Positions 51,858 to 61,165 are shown, numbered from the stretch's first letter. The stretch: DNA of 64,000 nt from Ignavibacteria bacterium (GCA_016929695.1 JAFGII010000051.1:113321-177320); one strand, 5' to 3'. Translations and numbers: made by a program. Notes: generated by a model not told the origin, from the sequence alone.

Positions 51858-54629
51858 ATGAATAAATTATTTACTTACCTAATCACAATTTTAATATTAA
51901 CAGCAATATCCTCGAACGCACAAAGTATAAGAGGAAAAATAATTGACGAACATAACTCGGATGTTTTAGTAGGGGCAACAGTTAAAATCGAAGGAACTAA
52001 CAAGGGTACTATAACTGATTTAACGGGGACATATTTAATAGAAAATTTAGAGCCGGGAATATATGACATAAGAATTTCATACATAGGATATTCCGACAAA
52101 ATAATTAAAAGTGTATCATTAAAAGAAAATGAAACAGTAAGACTGGATGCATCGCTTTTACTTGCAGATATAACAACAGAAGAGATTGTAGTAGAGGCAT
52201 CGATTACTCTTTCAAACGAGAAAGCATTACTGGTGGAGCAAAAGAATTCCGATAAAGTAACCGACGGAATAAGCGAGCAGCAAATCAAAAGAGCGCCTGA
52301 TGCGTCGGCATCTGAAGTATTAAAAAGAGTTATAGGTGTAAATATAGTTAATGATAAGTTTGTATTTATCAGGGGTACTTCTGACAGATACAGTCTTACA
52401 ACACTGAACGGGGTGCAACTTCCGAGTACGGAAACGGATAAAAAATCATTTTCATTTGATATATTTCCTTCAAATCTTATAGAAAACATCATAATTACAA
52501 AATCTTATACTCCTGACCAGCCGGGAAATTATTCCGGCGGACTTGTTCAGGTAAATACAAAAGATTTTCCGGACGGATTAACATTAAATTACAATACGTC
52601 ACTCGTATTTAACGAAAATTCAACCAATAAAGATTTCAGGACATACAGTGCAAATCAGAACAAGTTATTATTTTTTTACACGGGACGGGATGACGGCGGC
52701 AGGTTATTACCTTCAAATATACCGGATAACAGGATGACAAATTCGAATTATACACAGGAAGAACTAACCGAATTTTCAAAATCTTTCAGAAATAACTGGG
52801 GACAATCAACAAGGAAAGCCCCGTTTAATACAAATTTACAATTATCACTTGGCAACAATTTTAACTTATTTAACAATCCGCTTGGGGTATTCATTGCATA
52901 TTCATACCGTACAGGATTTTCAAATACCGATATGACAAGGACGCAGTATAATATTGATCTTTCGACGCTTGAAGATATTGGCGGCAGGAATTCGGAGTTT
53001 GCGGTATTAAACGGCGGAATAATGAATTTAAATTATAAAATCGGTGATTATAATAAAATCGGCTGGAAAACCACATATTCAATAAATTCCGAAGATATAA
53101 CGTCATTTCTTGAAGGTACAAGGAAATATACGTCAGAAGAGAACAAAGATTTCAAAATGTATGAAACAAAATTTACCGAGCGACAGTTATTTTCAACAAT
53201 AATATCAGGTGACCACTTTATAAAAGAATTACTGAAAGCAACTATTGACTGGAAAGTATCTTATTCCGAAGCCGTCAGGACAGAACCCGACATAAAAACA
53301 ATGTCCTATGAAAGAACTGCAGGAACAGATGATCCCTTTAACGCAAGACTCGGCTCGGTTGCTGATGCAGACGGCGGCGGCAGATTTTTTTCGGACTTAA
53401 AAGATATTAACAGAAGTGTTATGCTCAATTTTACGACTCCATTCATCAGGTTAAAAGACAAAAACACGAAAATTAAATTAGGTTTATACGGTAATACAAC
53501 CTCAAGAAATTTTAACGCACGGAATTTTGCACCAAGAAATGCCGGAGGTTCCGGATATCTTTTGTTTCTTCCTCTTGAAACGATTTTCAGCCCGGAGAAC
53601 ATCGGAACAAGCAAGATACTATATGAAGAGTTAACCCGTGAATCCGATAAATACAGGGCAAGCGAGGAAAACTTTGCGGGATATTTAATGTTTGATATCC
53701 CTTATGAAAAGTTCAGATTAATTACGGGTTTGCGTTACGAATACAACAGGCAGCAGGTTAATACACTCGGCATTATAAATGAACCGATAACCGCAGACCT
53801 GAAGAATCTGAATCTGCTACCTTCTGTTAACATTATTTATTCACTGACGGACAAAATAAATATAAGGACCTCTGCATCACAAACAGTATCCAGACCTGAA
53901 TTAAGGGAAATCGCACCATTCGGTTTTATAGATTTTATTACGGGAGTAAAAATATCGGGTAACCCCGACCTGAAACAGAGCCTTGTTCAGAATTATGATT
54001 TAAGATTTGAGATGTATCCTGAAGCGGGAGAAATTATTTCTGCCAGCCTCTTTTATAAAAATTTCAGTTCACCGATAGAAGAAATTTATTCGCCCGGTCA
54101 GAATAACCCGGAAAGAACATTTGATAACGCAAAGAACGGCGCAGTAAATTACGGAATAGAATTTGAGGTTAGGAAAAATCTCGGATTTATTGACAGGTTT
54201 CTGAGCAATTTTTCTTTCAATGCAAATCTGACCATTCTGAATTCAGAAATCAACCTTGAAGGTTTACAATCAATTTCAACCGGAAAAACCAGAAGAATGC
54301 AGGGACAATCTCCTTATACTATTAATTTCGGATTATTTTACGATAATTACGACATCGGAACAAGCATAAACTTTCTTTACAACAAATTCGGTAGAAGAAT
54401 ATCCGAAGTCGGATACAACGGCTACGCCGATATCGAAGAAGAGGGAAACGATATAATTGATTTCAGTGCTTCCAAGAAGATATTCGAAAATTTTGAAATC
54501 AAATTTTCCGTAAAAGACATATTAAATCAGGAGAAAAGATATTACCAGAAAACAGGCAACGAAGATAAAATCGTACGTACCTATAACTCCGGCACAAGAT
54601 ATACAATAACAGCAGGATATAAATTTTAA
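51858..54629 (+). CDS. TonB-dependent receptor with CarboxypepD_reg domain
   Basis: A 923-residue outer-membrane receptor. Signal peptide 1-21 (ending SSNAQ); regulatory domain about 22-105 (SIRGKIIDEHNSDVLVGATV, GIYDIRISYIGYSDK); plug about 130-240 (KRAPDASASEVLKRVIGVNI, FVFIRGTSDRYSLTTLNGVQ, IITKSYTPDQPGNYSGGLVQ, VNTKDFP); then a 22-strand-type barrel with a C-terminal NSGTRYTITAGYKF, aromatic at the end as in real barrels. It lies between the Pit pair and a secreted T9SS protein. I infer a role in uptake of a phosphate source or another solute; the ligand is unproven. Confidence 0.9.
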   Translation: MNKLFTYLITILILTAISSNAQSIRGKIIDEHNSDVLVGATVKIEGTNKGTITDLTGTYLIENLEPGIYDIRISYIGYSDKIIKSVSLKENETVRLDASLLLADITTEEIVVEASITLSNEKALLVEQKNSDKVTDGISEQQIKRAPDASASEVLKRVIGVNIVNDKFVFIRGTSDRYSLTTLNGVQLPSTETDKKSFSFDIFPSNLIENIIITKSYTPDQPGNYSGGLVQVNTKDFPDGLTLNYNTSLVFNENSTNKDFRTYSANQNKLLFFYTGRDDGGRLLPSNIPDNRMTNSNYTQEELTEFSKSFRNNWGQSTRKAPFNTNLQLSLGNNFNLFNNPLGVFIAYSYRTGFSNTDMTRTQYNIDLSTLEDIGGRNSEFAVLNGGIMNLNYKIGDYNKIGWKTTYSINSEDITSFLEGTRKYTSEENKDFKMYETKFTERQLFSTIISGDHFIKELLKATIDWKVSYSEAVRTEPDIKTMSYERTAGTDDPFNARLGSVADADGGGRFFSDLKDINRSVMLNFTTPFIRLKDKNTKIKLGLYGNTTSRNFNARNFAPRNAGGSGYLLFLPLETIFSPENIGTSKILYEELTRESDKYRASEENFAGYLMFDIPYEKFRLITGLRYEYNRQQVNTLGIINEPITADLKNLNLLPSVNIIYSLTDKINIRTSASQTVSRPELREIAPFGFIDFITGVKISGNPDLKQSLVQNYDLRFEMYPEAGEIISASLFYKNFSSPIEEIYSPGQNNPERTFDNAKNGAVNYGIEFEVRKNLGFIDRFLSNFSFNANLTILNSEINLEGLQSISTGKTRRMQGQSPYTINFGLFYDNYDIGTSINFLYNKFGRRISEVGYNGYADIEEEGNDIIDFSASKKIFENFEIKFSVKDILNQEKRYYQKTGNEDKIVRTYNSGTRYTITAGYKF

Positions 54630-54713
54630 ATTTAATTAATACTGATGTTAATATTATTTAACAAAGAAGAGATAATTTTGATTAAACAAATTTAATTAAC
54701 CAATAAACAAAAA

Positions 54714-56402
54714 ATGAAAAAATTAATTCTCACTATTTTTGCTTTACTGATTATAACCGGAACAGAAAAAGCAATATCACAACCGGTGGATTCGGTCACA
54801 CTGAATTCATCAAGCATAAACGGTGTCGTAAATTTGACGAACGACAAAATATACATAATGAAAGGATATAATTATGTTAATTCAGGCGGAGTACTGGTAA
54901 TTCAAAAAGGCTCCCTGATACTTGGCGACAAACCGACTACAGGAACACTAATAGTCCAGAGAGGCGGAAAAATTATCGCAGACGGAACTGTAAATCAACC
55001 TATAGTTTTCTCAAGCAGATTTCCGTCAGGACAAAGAGGTCCCGGTGACTGGGGCGGAATTATCTTACTCGGCAGGTCTGCGATTAACACTTCAACCGGA
55101 CTGGACTCGGCACAAATCGAAGGATTCCCTCCGGGAACAGGTCCCTGGTACGGCGGTCAGCCAGTCATAAACGATGACAGCAGCGGTGTATTAAGATACG
55201 TTAGAATCGAATTTGCAGGGGTTAACTTAACCGGTATCAGCGGAAACGAAATTAACGGATTAACAATGGGCGGTGTCGGAAGCCGAACCGTTATTGAACA
55301 TATTATGGTAAGTTACTGCGGCGACGATTCTTACGAATGGTTTGGCGGTAATGTAAATGCAAAGTATCTTGTTTCCTACAGGTCTGTAGATGACGATTTC
55401 GACGCCGATAACGGGCACAGAGGAAAAGTTCAGTTCGGACTCGCAATCAGAGACAGTCTTATAAGTGACGTAAGTGCTTCACACAATTTTGAAATTGATA
55501 ACAACAACAACAGCCCATCGAATTACAATAATCCGAGGACCAGAACAACATTTTCCAATATAACCTGCATAGGACCAAAAGCAAATTTAAATGACCTTGT
55601 AAATCCGAATTATAAGAGAAATGCACATTTGAGAAGAAATATGCTTGCAAGTATTTACAATACAATATTTATGGGCTATCCGACAGGAATTTTATTTGAC
55701 GGGAAAGGTGTACAGGTAGCAGCATTGTTTGACACCGTTCAGATAAGAAACAGCATATTCGCAGGAATAACCAAAATTGCGGATACAGTTTCCAACAGCG
55801 GCTCGGGATTCAATAATCCTACAGGCTGGATCCAGACAGCAAGTTTTTCAAACAGGATATTATCAACAAACAATGATGTCCAATTAACCAATCCGTTTGG
55901 ATTTTATGCTAATCCTCCGGCACCGGCAAATAATGTCAATTACTGGACACCGCTTGCAGGCTCACCGGCATTAACAGGAGCAGATTTTAGTAATCCGAAT
56001 TTAGCAGGTTTTGAACAAACCACTCATGTAGGAGCATTTGGTTCATCAGGAAACTGGACATCGGGATGGACAAACTTCAATCCGAAAAACTACAGTCCGG
56101 TTCCCATCGGAATAAAACAAATTACATCTGAAGTTCCATCTGTATATGAACTTTCACAAAACTATCCGAATCCTTTCAATCCATCTACAAAAATTAATTT
56201 TGCAATTCCTAAATCCGGATTTGTATCATTGAAAGTATTCGATATAATGGGAAGAGAAATATCAAGTTTAGTAAATCAGAATCTTACAACAGGAGCATAT
56301 GAATTCGAATTTAATGCATCAGGATTAACCACAGGAGTATATTTCTATATATTAAGAACAGAGAATTTTTCTAAGACAAGAAAAATGCTGCTTGTAAAAT
56401 AA
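54714..56402 (+). CDS. Secreted beta-helix-like protein with T9SS sorting domain, partner of the receptor
   Basis: A 562-residue secreted protein 84 bp after the receptor gene. Signal peptide 1-22. The body has motifs of a recurrent family: IYIMKGYNYVNSGGVLVIQK, IIADGTVNQPIVFSSRFPSG, RGPGDWGGIILLGRSAINTS, GTGPWYGG, LRYVRIEFAG, YCGDDSYEWFGGNVNAKYLV, DDDFDADNGHRGKVQFGLAI and NFEIDNNNNSPSNYNNPRTR. Such proteins occur next to TonB receptors in Bacteroidota genomes. The end is a T9SS type A domain (LSQNYPNPFNPSTKINFAIP, ending KTRKMLLVK). Acidic DDD/DN-rich loops may bind metal. Function is not established. Confidence 0.8.
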   Translation: MKKLILTIFALLIITGTEKAISQPVDSVTLNSSSINGVVNLTNDKIYIMKGYNYVNSGGVLVIQKGSLILGDKPTTGTLIVQRGGKIIADGTVNQPIVFSSRFPSGQRGPGDWGGIILLGRSAINTSTGLDSAQIEGFPPGTGPWYGGQPVINDDSSGVLRYVRIEFAGVNLTGISGNEINGLTMGGVGSRTVIEHIMVSYCGDDSYEWFGGNVNAKYLVSYRSVDDDFDADNGHRGKVQFGLAIRDSLISDVSASHNFEIDNNNNSPSNYNNPRTRTTFSNITCIGPKANLNDLVNPNYKRNAHLRRNMLASIYNTIFMGYPTGILFDGKGVQVAALFDTVQIRNSIFAGITKIADTVSNSGSGFNNPTGWIQTASFSNRILSTNNDVQLTNPFGFYANPPAPANNVNYWTPLAGSPALTGADFSNPNLAGFEQTTHVGAFGSSGNWTSGWTNFNPKNYSPVPIGIKQITSEVPSVYELSQNYPNPFNPSTKINFAIPKSGFVSLKVFDIMGREISSLVNQNLTTGAYEFEFNASGLTTGVYFYILRTENFSKTRKMLLVK

Positions 56403-56438
56403 CGGGAGCAAATATTTCGGGTAAGTAATTTATTCAGC

Positions 56439-56476
56439 TAAAGCGGGATAATAAATTTTGTCCCGCTTTATTTTTT
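56439..56476. terminator. Bidirectional terminator between the T9SS gene and the phosphoesterase gene
   Basis: TAAAGCGGGA (56439-56448) and TCCCGCTTTA (56461-56470) form a 10-bp stem, followed by six T. The convergent phosphoesterase gene ends at 56500 on the other strand. Confidence 0.9.
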
Positions 56477-56499
56477 CTTTTTAAAAAGTTCAGAATTTT

Positions 56500-57213
56500 T
56501 TATTCAATATCCTTATTAATTATTTCTCCCATTTCGGTAATGATTATATAATTTGACGGAATGTCAGTAAAACAACCGGTGTTGTAATATTTTATATTAT
56601 TTGCAACAATCGGAACTACTGTTGCAACATGGGTATGACCGCAAATTACTATATTTGCTTTTCTGCGGTTTGCGTACTTTAATGCTCCTATCGCTATTTT
56701 TTCTGTAAGTCTAAGCCATCCTTTACTTGCTTTTTTCAGAAAACGTGCAAATCTTTGTTTTTTACCTCCAAATCTCTGAATTAAATTATAAATATAACCT
56801 GCAATATTACTGATTATAAGATTTTCATTCAGGAATCTGTCGAACTGATGACCGTGGATTGAAAGTATTTTCTGCCCTGCGGTTTCGAAGATATATTGTT
56901 TATGAACTTTTAATCCCATCATATGCGACATTATTTTAGATAGTCCGGCATCGTGATTACCCTCAACCCAGATAACTTCTTTCTGCTTTTTAGGATTGGA
57001 TAATTTTCTTATATAAGTTAAAAAACCCCAATGCTCTCTTTTCAATCTGTGAAAATTCAAATCATCGAATATGTCACCAAGAAGTATAAGCCGCCTGAAA
57101 TTATATTTTTGTAATACTTCCTTAGCTTTATCGGCTCTCGATACTTCCGAGCCGAGATGTATATCGGATAAAATAATCGTATCTACAGTTTCTATCTGGA
57201 TATTTTCGTCCAA
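56500..57213 (-). CDS. Calcineurin-like metallophosphoesterase (LpxH-like UDP-diacylglucosamine hydrolase family)
   Basis: A 237-residue binuclear metallophosphoesterase. Ligand motifs: Asp17 and His19 in LSDIHLGS, Asp47 in LGDIFDDL, GNHD at 85-88, GHQFDRF and ICGHTHVA. The HLGS and GNHD spacing and a FLTYIRKLS insertion resemble LpxH/LpxI-type UDP-2,3-diacylglucosamine hydrolases that work in lipid A synthesis; basic residues (RKAS, FGGKKQRFARFLKKA) may meet the membrane or lipid. LPS export genes are present in the window, which is consistent. Substrate is inferred only. Transcribed alone; a shared terminator follows. Confidence 0.8.
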   Translation of the reverse strand: MDENIQIETVDTIILSDIHLGSEVSRADKAKEVLQKYNFRRLILLGDIFDDLNFHRLKREHWGFLTYIRKLSNPKKQKEVIWVEGNHDAGLSKIMSHMMGLKVHKQYIFETAGQKILSIHGHQFDRFLNENLIISNIAGYIYNLIQRFGGKKQRFARFLKKASKGWLRLTEKIAIGALKYANRRKANIVICGHTHVATVVPIVANNIKYYNTGCFTDIPSNYIIITEMGEIINKDIE

Positions 57214-57300
57214 TGCAGTGATTTTATTTTCATTAAAATATAATTTTTAAATCATTAATTAAATTTATAAATGAGTGACAAAACAAAGTGATACGTTCTT

Positions 57301-57331
57301 AAAGTTTGTAAAGTTTTAAAGTTTGTAAAGT
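57301..57331. repeat. Short direct repeat AAAGTTTGTAAAGT x2
   Basis: Two perfect copies of AAAGTTTGTAAAGT (57301-57314 and 57318-57331) are separated by 3 bp. It lies just upstream of the hairpin array. Confidence 0.8.
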
Positions 57332-57387
57332 AAATTAGAATTTTGTTTATTACGCCTGAGAAGTCGCGGGAAAACCTTCTGATTCTC

Positions 57388-57600
57388 ATTCCTGCCCCGA
57401 TTGCATCGGGATAAACTCCGGCAGGAATCCAGAAAAAACCCTCATAGCAATAGATTCCCGCGTACGCGGGAACGACAAAAGAACAATTACGCTGCCGGAG
57501 AAGTTCAACCCACATCCGTGGGTTGTATTTTTTGGAGATTTTTTACCCCCGGCTTCGCCAGGGGTTACTAAGATTAAACCTGCTCCGCAGGTTTTTTTTG
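57388..57600. repeat. Array of five hairpins (REP-like mosaic)
   Basis: Five inverted repeats follow one another. (1) ATTCCTGCC/GGCAGGAAT (57388-57428) encloses CCCGAT/ATCGGG. (2) TTCCCGCGTACGCGGGAA (57455-57472) is a perfect palindrome. (3) CAACCCAC/GTGGGTTG (57506-57525). (4) ACCCC-C-GGC/GCC-A-GGGGT (57545-57565). (5) AACCTGC/GCAGGTT with eight T (57577-57599). Open frames across it are artefacts; one translates to the FPRTRES type peptide typical of palindromic repeats. The rest of the 589-bp gap has no gene. Confidence 0.9.
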
Positions 57601-57838
57601 GCAACTGCTCAGATGGTTACTTTGGCTTACAATATTAGTTAGATAGTCCATTTAAACCTTCGGAAAAGGAGAAGTAAAAATCTATCCGGTTGAGTAATTT
57701 TTGATAATTCATTCGAGTTTTCGGAATATTTCAGACAGCTGCGGATAAAATTTGTTTTTAAAAATATTGTATTTTATAAGTTAAGTATTTTATATTTAGG
57801 AATTGTTAAAGGGATTTATATTTTTTAAATTAATTATT

Positions 57839-58366
57839 ATGATAAGCGAATTAATAAAAGAAATCTGCGAAATATTAGAGAGATGTAAAATTTCTTATAT
57901 GATATCAGGAAGTATTGCATTAAATTTTTATTCGATTCCAAGAATGACCAGAGACATTGACATAGTTATTGAGTTAGAAAAACGAAATATCAATAATTTC
58001 ATTTCGAATCTTGAAGGGTTTTATTTTGATGAAGAAATGATAATTGACGAAGTCAACAGAAACGGAATGTTTAATATCATTCATTTAAAGACATATTTTA
58101 AAATAGATTTCATTCTCAGAAAAAAATCAGAATATTTTGAAAATGCATTCAGCAGACGCATTATGTTTAATGAATTTGGTAAAGAAATTATGATAATTTC
58201 CATTGAAGATTTAATTATTTCCAAATTTTTATGGATACAGGATATTCATAGTGATTTACAATTGAGTGATATAAAATCTTTATTAATGAATCCGAACAAA
58301 GACACAGAGTATATTAAGCACTGGTGCAATAAACTGAATATTAATACATTCAATTTATTAAAATGA
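57839..58366 (+). CDS. Nucleotidyltransferase-fold protein (DUF6036/AbiEii-like)
   Basis: A 175-residue protein with a minimal nucleotidyltransferase core: GSIALNFYSIPRMTRDIDIV (Gly24-Ser25, then Asp39 and Asp41 as the metal pair) and IISIEDLIISKFLWIQD. Small proteins of this kind occur in antitoxin/toxin-like modules, such as MNT and AbiEii types, and in unrelated tRNA or antibiotic modifiers. I choose the ATG at 57839; a TTG at 57803 would add 12 hydrophobic residues. It overlaps the next small gene by 4 bp (ATGA). The coding is AT-rich. Function not proven. Confidence 0.65.
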   Translation: MISELIKEICEILERCKISYMISGSIALNFYSIPRMTRDIDIVIELEKRNINNFISNLEGFYFDEEMIIDEVNRNGMFNIIHLKTYFKIDFILRKKSEYFENAFSRRIMFNEFGKEIMIISIEDLIISKFLWIQDIHSDLQLSDIKSLLMNPNKDTEYIKHWCNKLNINTFNLLK

Positions 58367-58626
58367 ACGATACTCCCGAACATATCTTAAAAAAGCAATT
58401 TGAACTTTATAATTCATTGTCATCCGAGGAAAAGATTAAACATCTCTTTGATTTAACTATTTTATCAAGAAAAATTATAACAAACCGCATAAAAGAAGAA
58501 TTTCCCGATATTTCCGAACCGGAATTGAAAATTGAATTATTTAAAAGATTTTACAGAACGGATTTCGATACTGAAACTATGGGAAAAATTGAATATTATT
58601 TGCGCAATAAAAATCTTCAGAATTAA
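58363..58626 (+). CDS. Small helical protein coupled to the nucleotidyltransferase
   Basis: An 87-residue protein (MNDTPEHILKKQFELYNSLS, then EEFPDISEPELKIELFKRFY) that looks all-helical and has no cysteine or signal. It starts inside the end of the nucleotidyltransferase gene, so the two are translationally coupled. The pairing of a minimal nucleotidyltransferase with a small partner resembles toxin-antitoxin or abortive-infection modules, but I recognise no family. The next gene, psuG, starts 15 bp later and may share the transcript. Confidence 0.55.
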   Translation: MNDTPEHILKKQFELYNSLSSEEKIKHLFDLTILSRKIITNRIKEEFPDISEPELKIELFKRFYRTDFDTETMGKIEYYLRNKNLQN

Positions 58627-58641
58627 CTGAGTAAAGATTAT

Positions 58642-59568
58642 ATGATTAACAAACTAATTGAAATTTCCGATGAAGTTAAATCCGCGATAGAAAATAAGTC
58701 ACCGATTGTAGCGCTGGAGTCCACGATTATATCACACGGGATGCCCTATCCTCAGAATTTAACCACAGCATTAAAGATTGAAGATACCGTCAGAAATCAT
58801 GGAGCAGTTCCCGCAACCATAGCGATTATTAACGGAAAAATAAAAATAGGGCTGAATAAATCCGAAATAGAATATCTTTCAAAAGAGAAGAATATCCTAA
58901 AAGCATCAAGAAGGGATATCCCCGTCATTGTTACCCGAAGGCTAAATGCCGCAACAACCGTATCCGCAACAATGTTTTGTGCAAGTCTTGCGGGAATTAA
59001 AATATTTGCAACGGGAGGCATAGGAGGTGTTCACAGGAATGCAGGGAATACTTTTGACATATCGGCAGATTTAGTTGAATTATCAAAAACTAATGTTGCC
59101 GTGGTTTCTTCAGGAGTAAAATCAATTCTTGATATAGGATTAACGCTTGAATATCTTGAAACTCTCGGCGTCCCTGTTATCGGATATAAAACCGAGGAAT
59201 TTCCCGCATTCTTCACTAGAGAGTCAGGATTTAAAGTTAATTACATACTTGATTCCCCAAAAGAAATTGCCGATGCAATAAATACAAAATGGGAACTTGG
59301 ATTGAAAGGCGGTCTGTTAATTGCTAATGCTATCTCACGGGAATATTCAGTAAATAAAGAATTAATTGACGATGCAATAAATAAGGCATTAAAATCACTT
59401 GATAAAGTTTTAAAATCTGCTGAACAAAACAATATAACCGGAAAAGACATTACACCGTTTTTGCTGGCTGAAGTTAATAAAATTACCCGCGGGAAAAGTC
59501 TCGAAGCAAACATAAAGTTGGTATTGAATAATGCAGAACTTGCGGCAAAAATTTCCCTGTATTTATAA
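58642..59568 (+). CDS. psuG: Pseudouridine-5'-phosphate glycosidase
   Basis: A 308-residue PsuG, which splits pseudouridine-5'-phosphate to uracil and ribose-5-phosphate. Signature motifs: IVALESTIISHGMPYPQNLT, VPATIAIINGKIKIGL, SRRDIPVIVTRRLNAATTVS, FATGGIGGVHRNAGNTFDIS, VVSSGVKSILDIGLTLEYLE and GVPVIGYKTEEFPAFFTRESG. No PsuK kinase is adjacent, so the pathway needs a kinase gene elsewhere. Start ATG 58642, 15 bp after the small helical gene. Confidence 0.95.
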   Translation: MINKLIEISDEVKSAIENKSPIVALESTIISHGMPYPQNLTTALKIEDTVRNHGAVPATIAIINGKIKIGLNKSEIEYLSKEKNILKASRRDIPVIVTRRLNAATTVSATMFCASLAGIKIFATGGIGGVHRNAGNTFDISADLVELSKTNVAVVSSGVKSILDIGLTLEYLETLGVPVIGYKTEEFPAFFTRESGFKVNYILDSPKEIADAINTKWELGLKGGLLIANAISREYSVNKELIDDAINKALKSLDKVLKSAEQNNITGKDITPFLLAEVNKITRGKSLEANIKLVLNNAELAAKISLYL

Positions 59569-59638
59569 TTCTTTACGCTTTCTTTTTACTTATTTAGACA
59601 TTTACCCATTCACGCATTCACTCATTCAGTCACATAAA

Positions 59639-61165
59639 TTATTCTGAATACCTTGACTTCCGGAATTCTACTTCAAGTTTATCAGCAATATCATTCGGAT
59701 TTGTCAGAGGCAATCCGTCTTTATGTTCTTCATAATCAAGTAAAAATGATTTCTTTTCATTCGTAAGTGAAGGTAGAACTCTTCTGTGTGATGTCGTTAT
59801 GTGGTCTCCCTTTTCGTCTATAATAATTACTCTCGGTTTGAAAAGTCCTTCACGTCCCAGGAATTTATCCATAATTTTTGTTGCTTCTTCAAATTCTTCT
59901 TTCGTGGCTCTACCCAATGCTTCATAATTATTCATTTTCCTGCCGTCCCAGGTTTCGATTGTTGCAAAACTGTCGGAAATCCTGTCTTCGAGGTCAATCT
60001 GTACATTCAATGTATCGTGTCCAGAATGCATCAGTAATACCTTACCTCCTCCGCCTTCCACATTTGCTGCATAAACCGGTCTTGCTATACCCGACAACCA
60101 GCCCTGTAAGTGTTTGTTGTATATTTTTCCGATTTGAACCGGTGTTATAAAATGAATTAATCCTCTCTCTTTATGACATTGCAGCAAATAATACGGATGA
60201 ACTCCTACCCAGACAAGTCTTCTGGAAGTTTCTGCAAGGGTTTTGTAATAATCGTTAACATGATTAAGAAGTACAGTCTGATTTCGTACTGTAAATCCTT
60301 TCATCCTGATTCTTTTTACTACCTGAAAAAAATCTTCTGTAATCTCGTGGAAGTGATTAACGTGAGTCATAAAATAAACGTATTTCTCGGTTCCGTTGTT
60401 ATATTTATTTGCAGATTCATTTATTATATCGAGTATTTCATCGGTAATCTTCATAGGTAATACAACCGGAACACGCGTAGCCATTCTTATCAATCTGAGA
60501 TGGGGAATTTTACTAAGTTCTTCCAGAACATATTTTAGTCTCGGAATACTTATCATCAGTGCATCTCCGCCGGTAACGAGGACTTCGTCAATATTTTCAT
60601 TTTTATTGATGTAAAAAAGTCCGCGGTTTATTTCATTTCTGCTGACCTCGGCAGTACAATCCAATGATTTTGCTCTCTGGCAATGAGTACAATAGGATGC
60701 ACAACTTGTATTTTCAGCAACGAACAATGCAAGCCTGTTAGGATATCTCTGATATGCCGCTCCGAAACTTCTTGAACTTTCCGACATTGACTCTTCCAAG
60801 CCTGTGTTAGGAAAAAGCAAATGAGCGGGTGTTGGAACTGCCTGCCAGAAGATAGGGTCTATACGTTTATATGCTTTTTCCTTGTCAAGCATAACGGGAT
60901 TAAAAGGGTCTTCTGATATTAATGAAGCATAATATGGTGTTATTCTCATCGGGTCTTTGCCCGCCGCTCTTAATGTATCTATTGTTCTTTGAATTTCAGA
61001 TTCCTGATATTGCGACAATTTAATTATTTTCTTCAACGATTCAACCGTCCTGACCCTGTTCTTCAACTGCCAATTTGCATCGAACCATTGTTCATCAGAG
61101 ACATTTTTCCAAAGCGGTATCTCCCTGAAATCCCTCTGTCTGAATAAGAAGTCATTATTTTTCAT
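59639..61165 (-). CDS. KamA-family radical SAM aminomutase, glutamate 2,3-aminomutase-like
   Basis: A 508-residue PLP-radical SAM enzyme. The cluster motif is Cys155-x3-Cys159-x2-Cys162 (NTSCASYCTHCQRAKSLDC); then VLVTGGDALMISIPRL, RMATRVPVVLPMKI, YFMTHVNHFHEIT and the PLP segment NVEGGGGKVLLM. In clostridial lysine 2,3-aminomutase Asp293 and Asp330 hold the lysine side chain. Here those places read CHKE (H331, K332) and AANVEGGGGK (Asn368). From memory, glutamate 2,3-aminomutase has Lys and Asn at these sites, so beta-glutamate formation (osmolyte) is a reasonable inference. The N-terminus is longer than in KamA. GGAAGGAG precedes the ATG. Confidence 0.75.
   Translation of the reverse strand: MKNNDFLFRQRDFREIPLWKNVSDEQWFDANWQLKNRVRTVESLKKIIKLSQYQESEIQRTIDTLRAAGKDPMRITPYYASLISEDPFNPVMLDKEKAYKRIDPIFWQAVPTPAHLLFPNTGLEESMSESSRSFGAAYQRYPNRLALFVAENTSCASYCTHCQRAKSLDCTAEVSRNEINRGLFYINKNENIDEVLVTGGDALMISIPRLKYVLEELSKIPHLRLIRMATRVPVVLPMKITDEILDIINESANKYNNGTEKYVYFMTHVNHFHEITEDFFQVVKRIRMKGFTVRNQTVLLNHVNDYYKTLAETSRRLVWVGVHPYYLLQCHKERGLIHFITPVQIGKIYNKHLQGWLSGIARPVYAANVEGGGGKVLLMHSGHDTLNVQIDLEDRISDSFATIETWDGRKMNNYEALGRATKEEFEEATKIMDKFLGREGLFKPRVIIIDEKGDHITTSHRRVLPSLTNEKKSFLLDYEEHKDGLPLTNPNDIADKLEVEFRKSRYSE

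Noticed and set aside
57577..57599. Hairpin 5 of the array taken as a gene terminator
   Set aside because: It has a good T run, but the nearest plus-strand gene ends 1.2 kb upstream and already has its own terminator at 56439.
57386..57604. Open frames of 72 and 86 residues over the hairpin array
   Set aside because: They are translations of palindromic repeats (FPRTRES-type peptide), with no ribosome-binding site and no family match.
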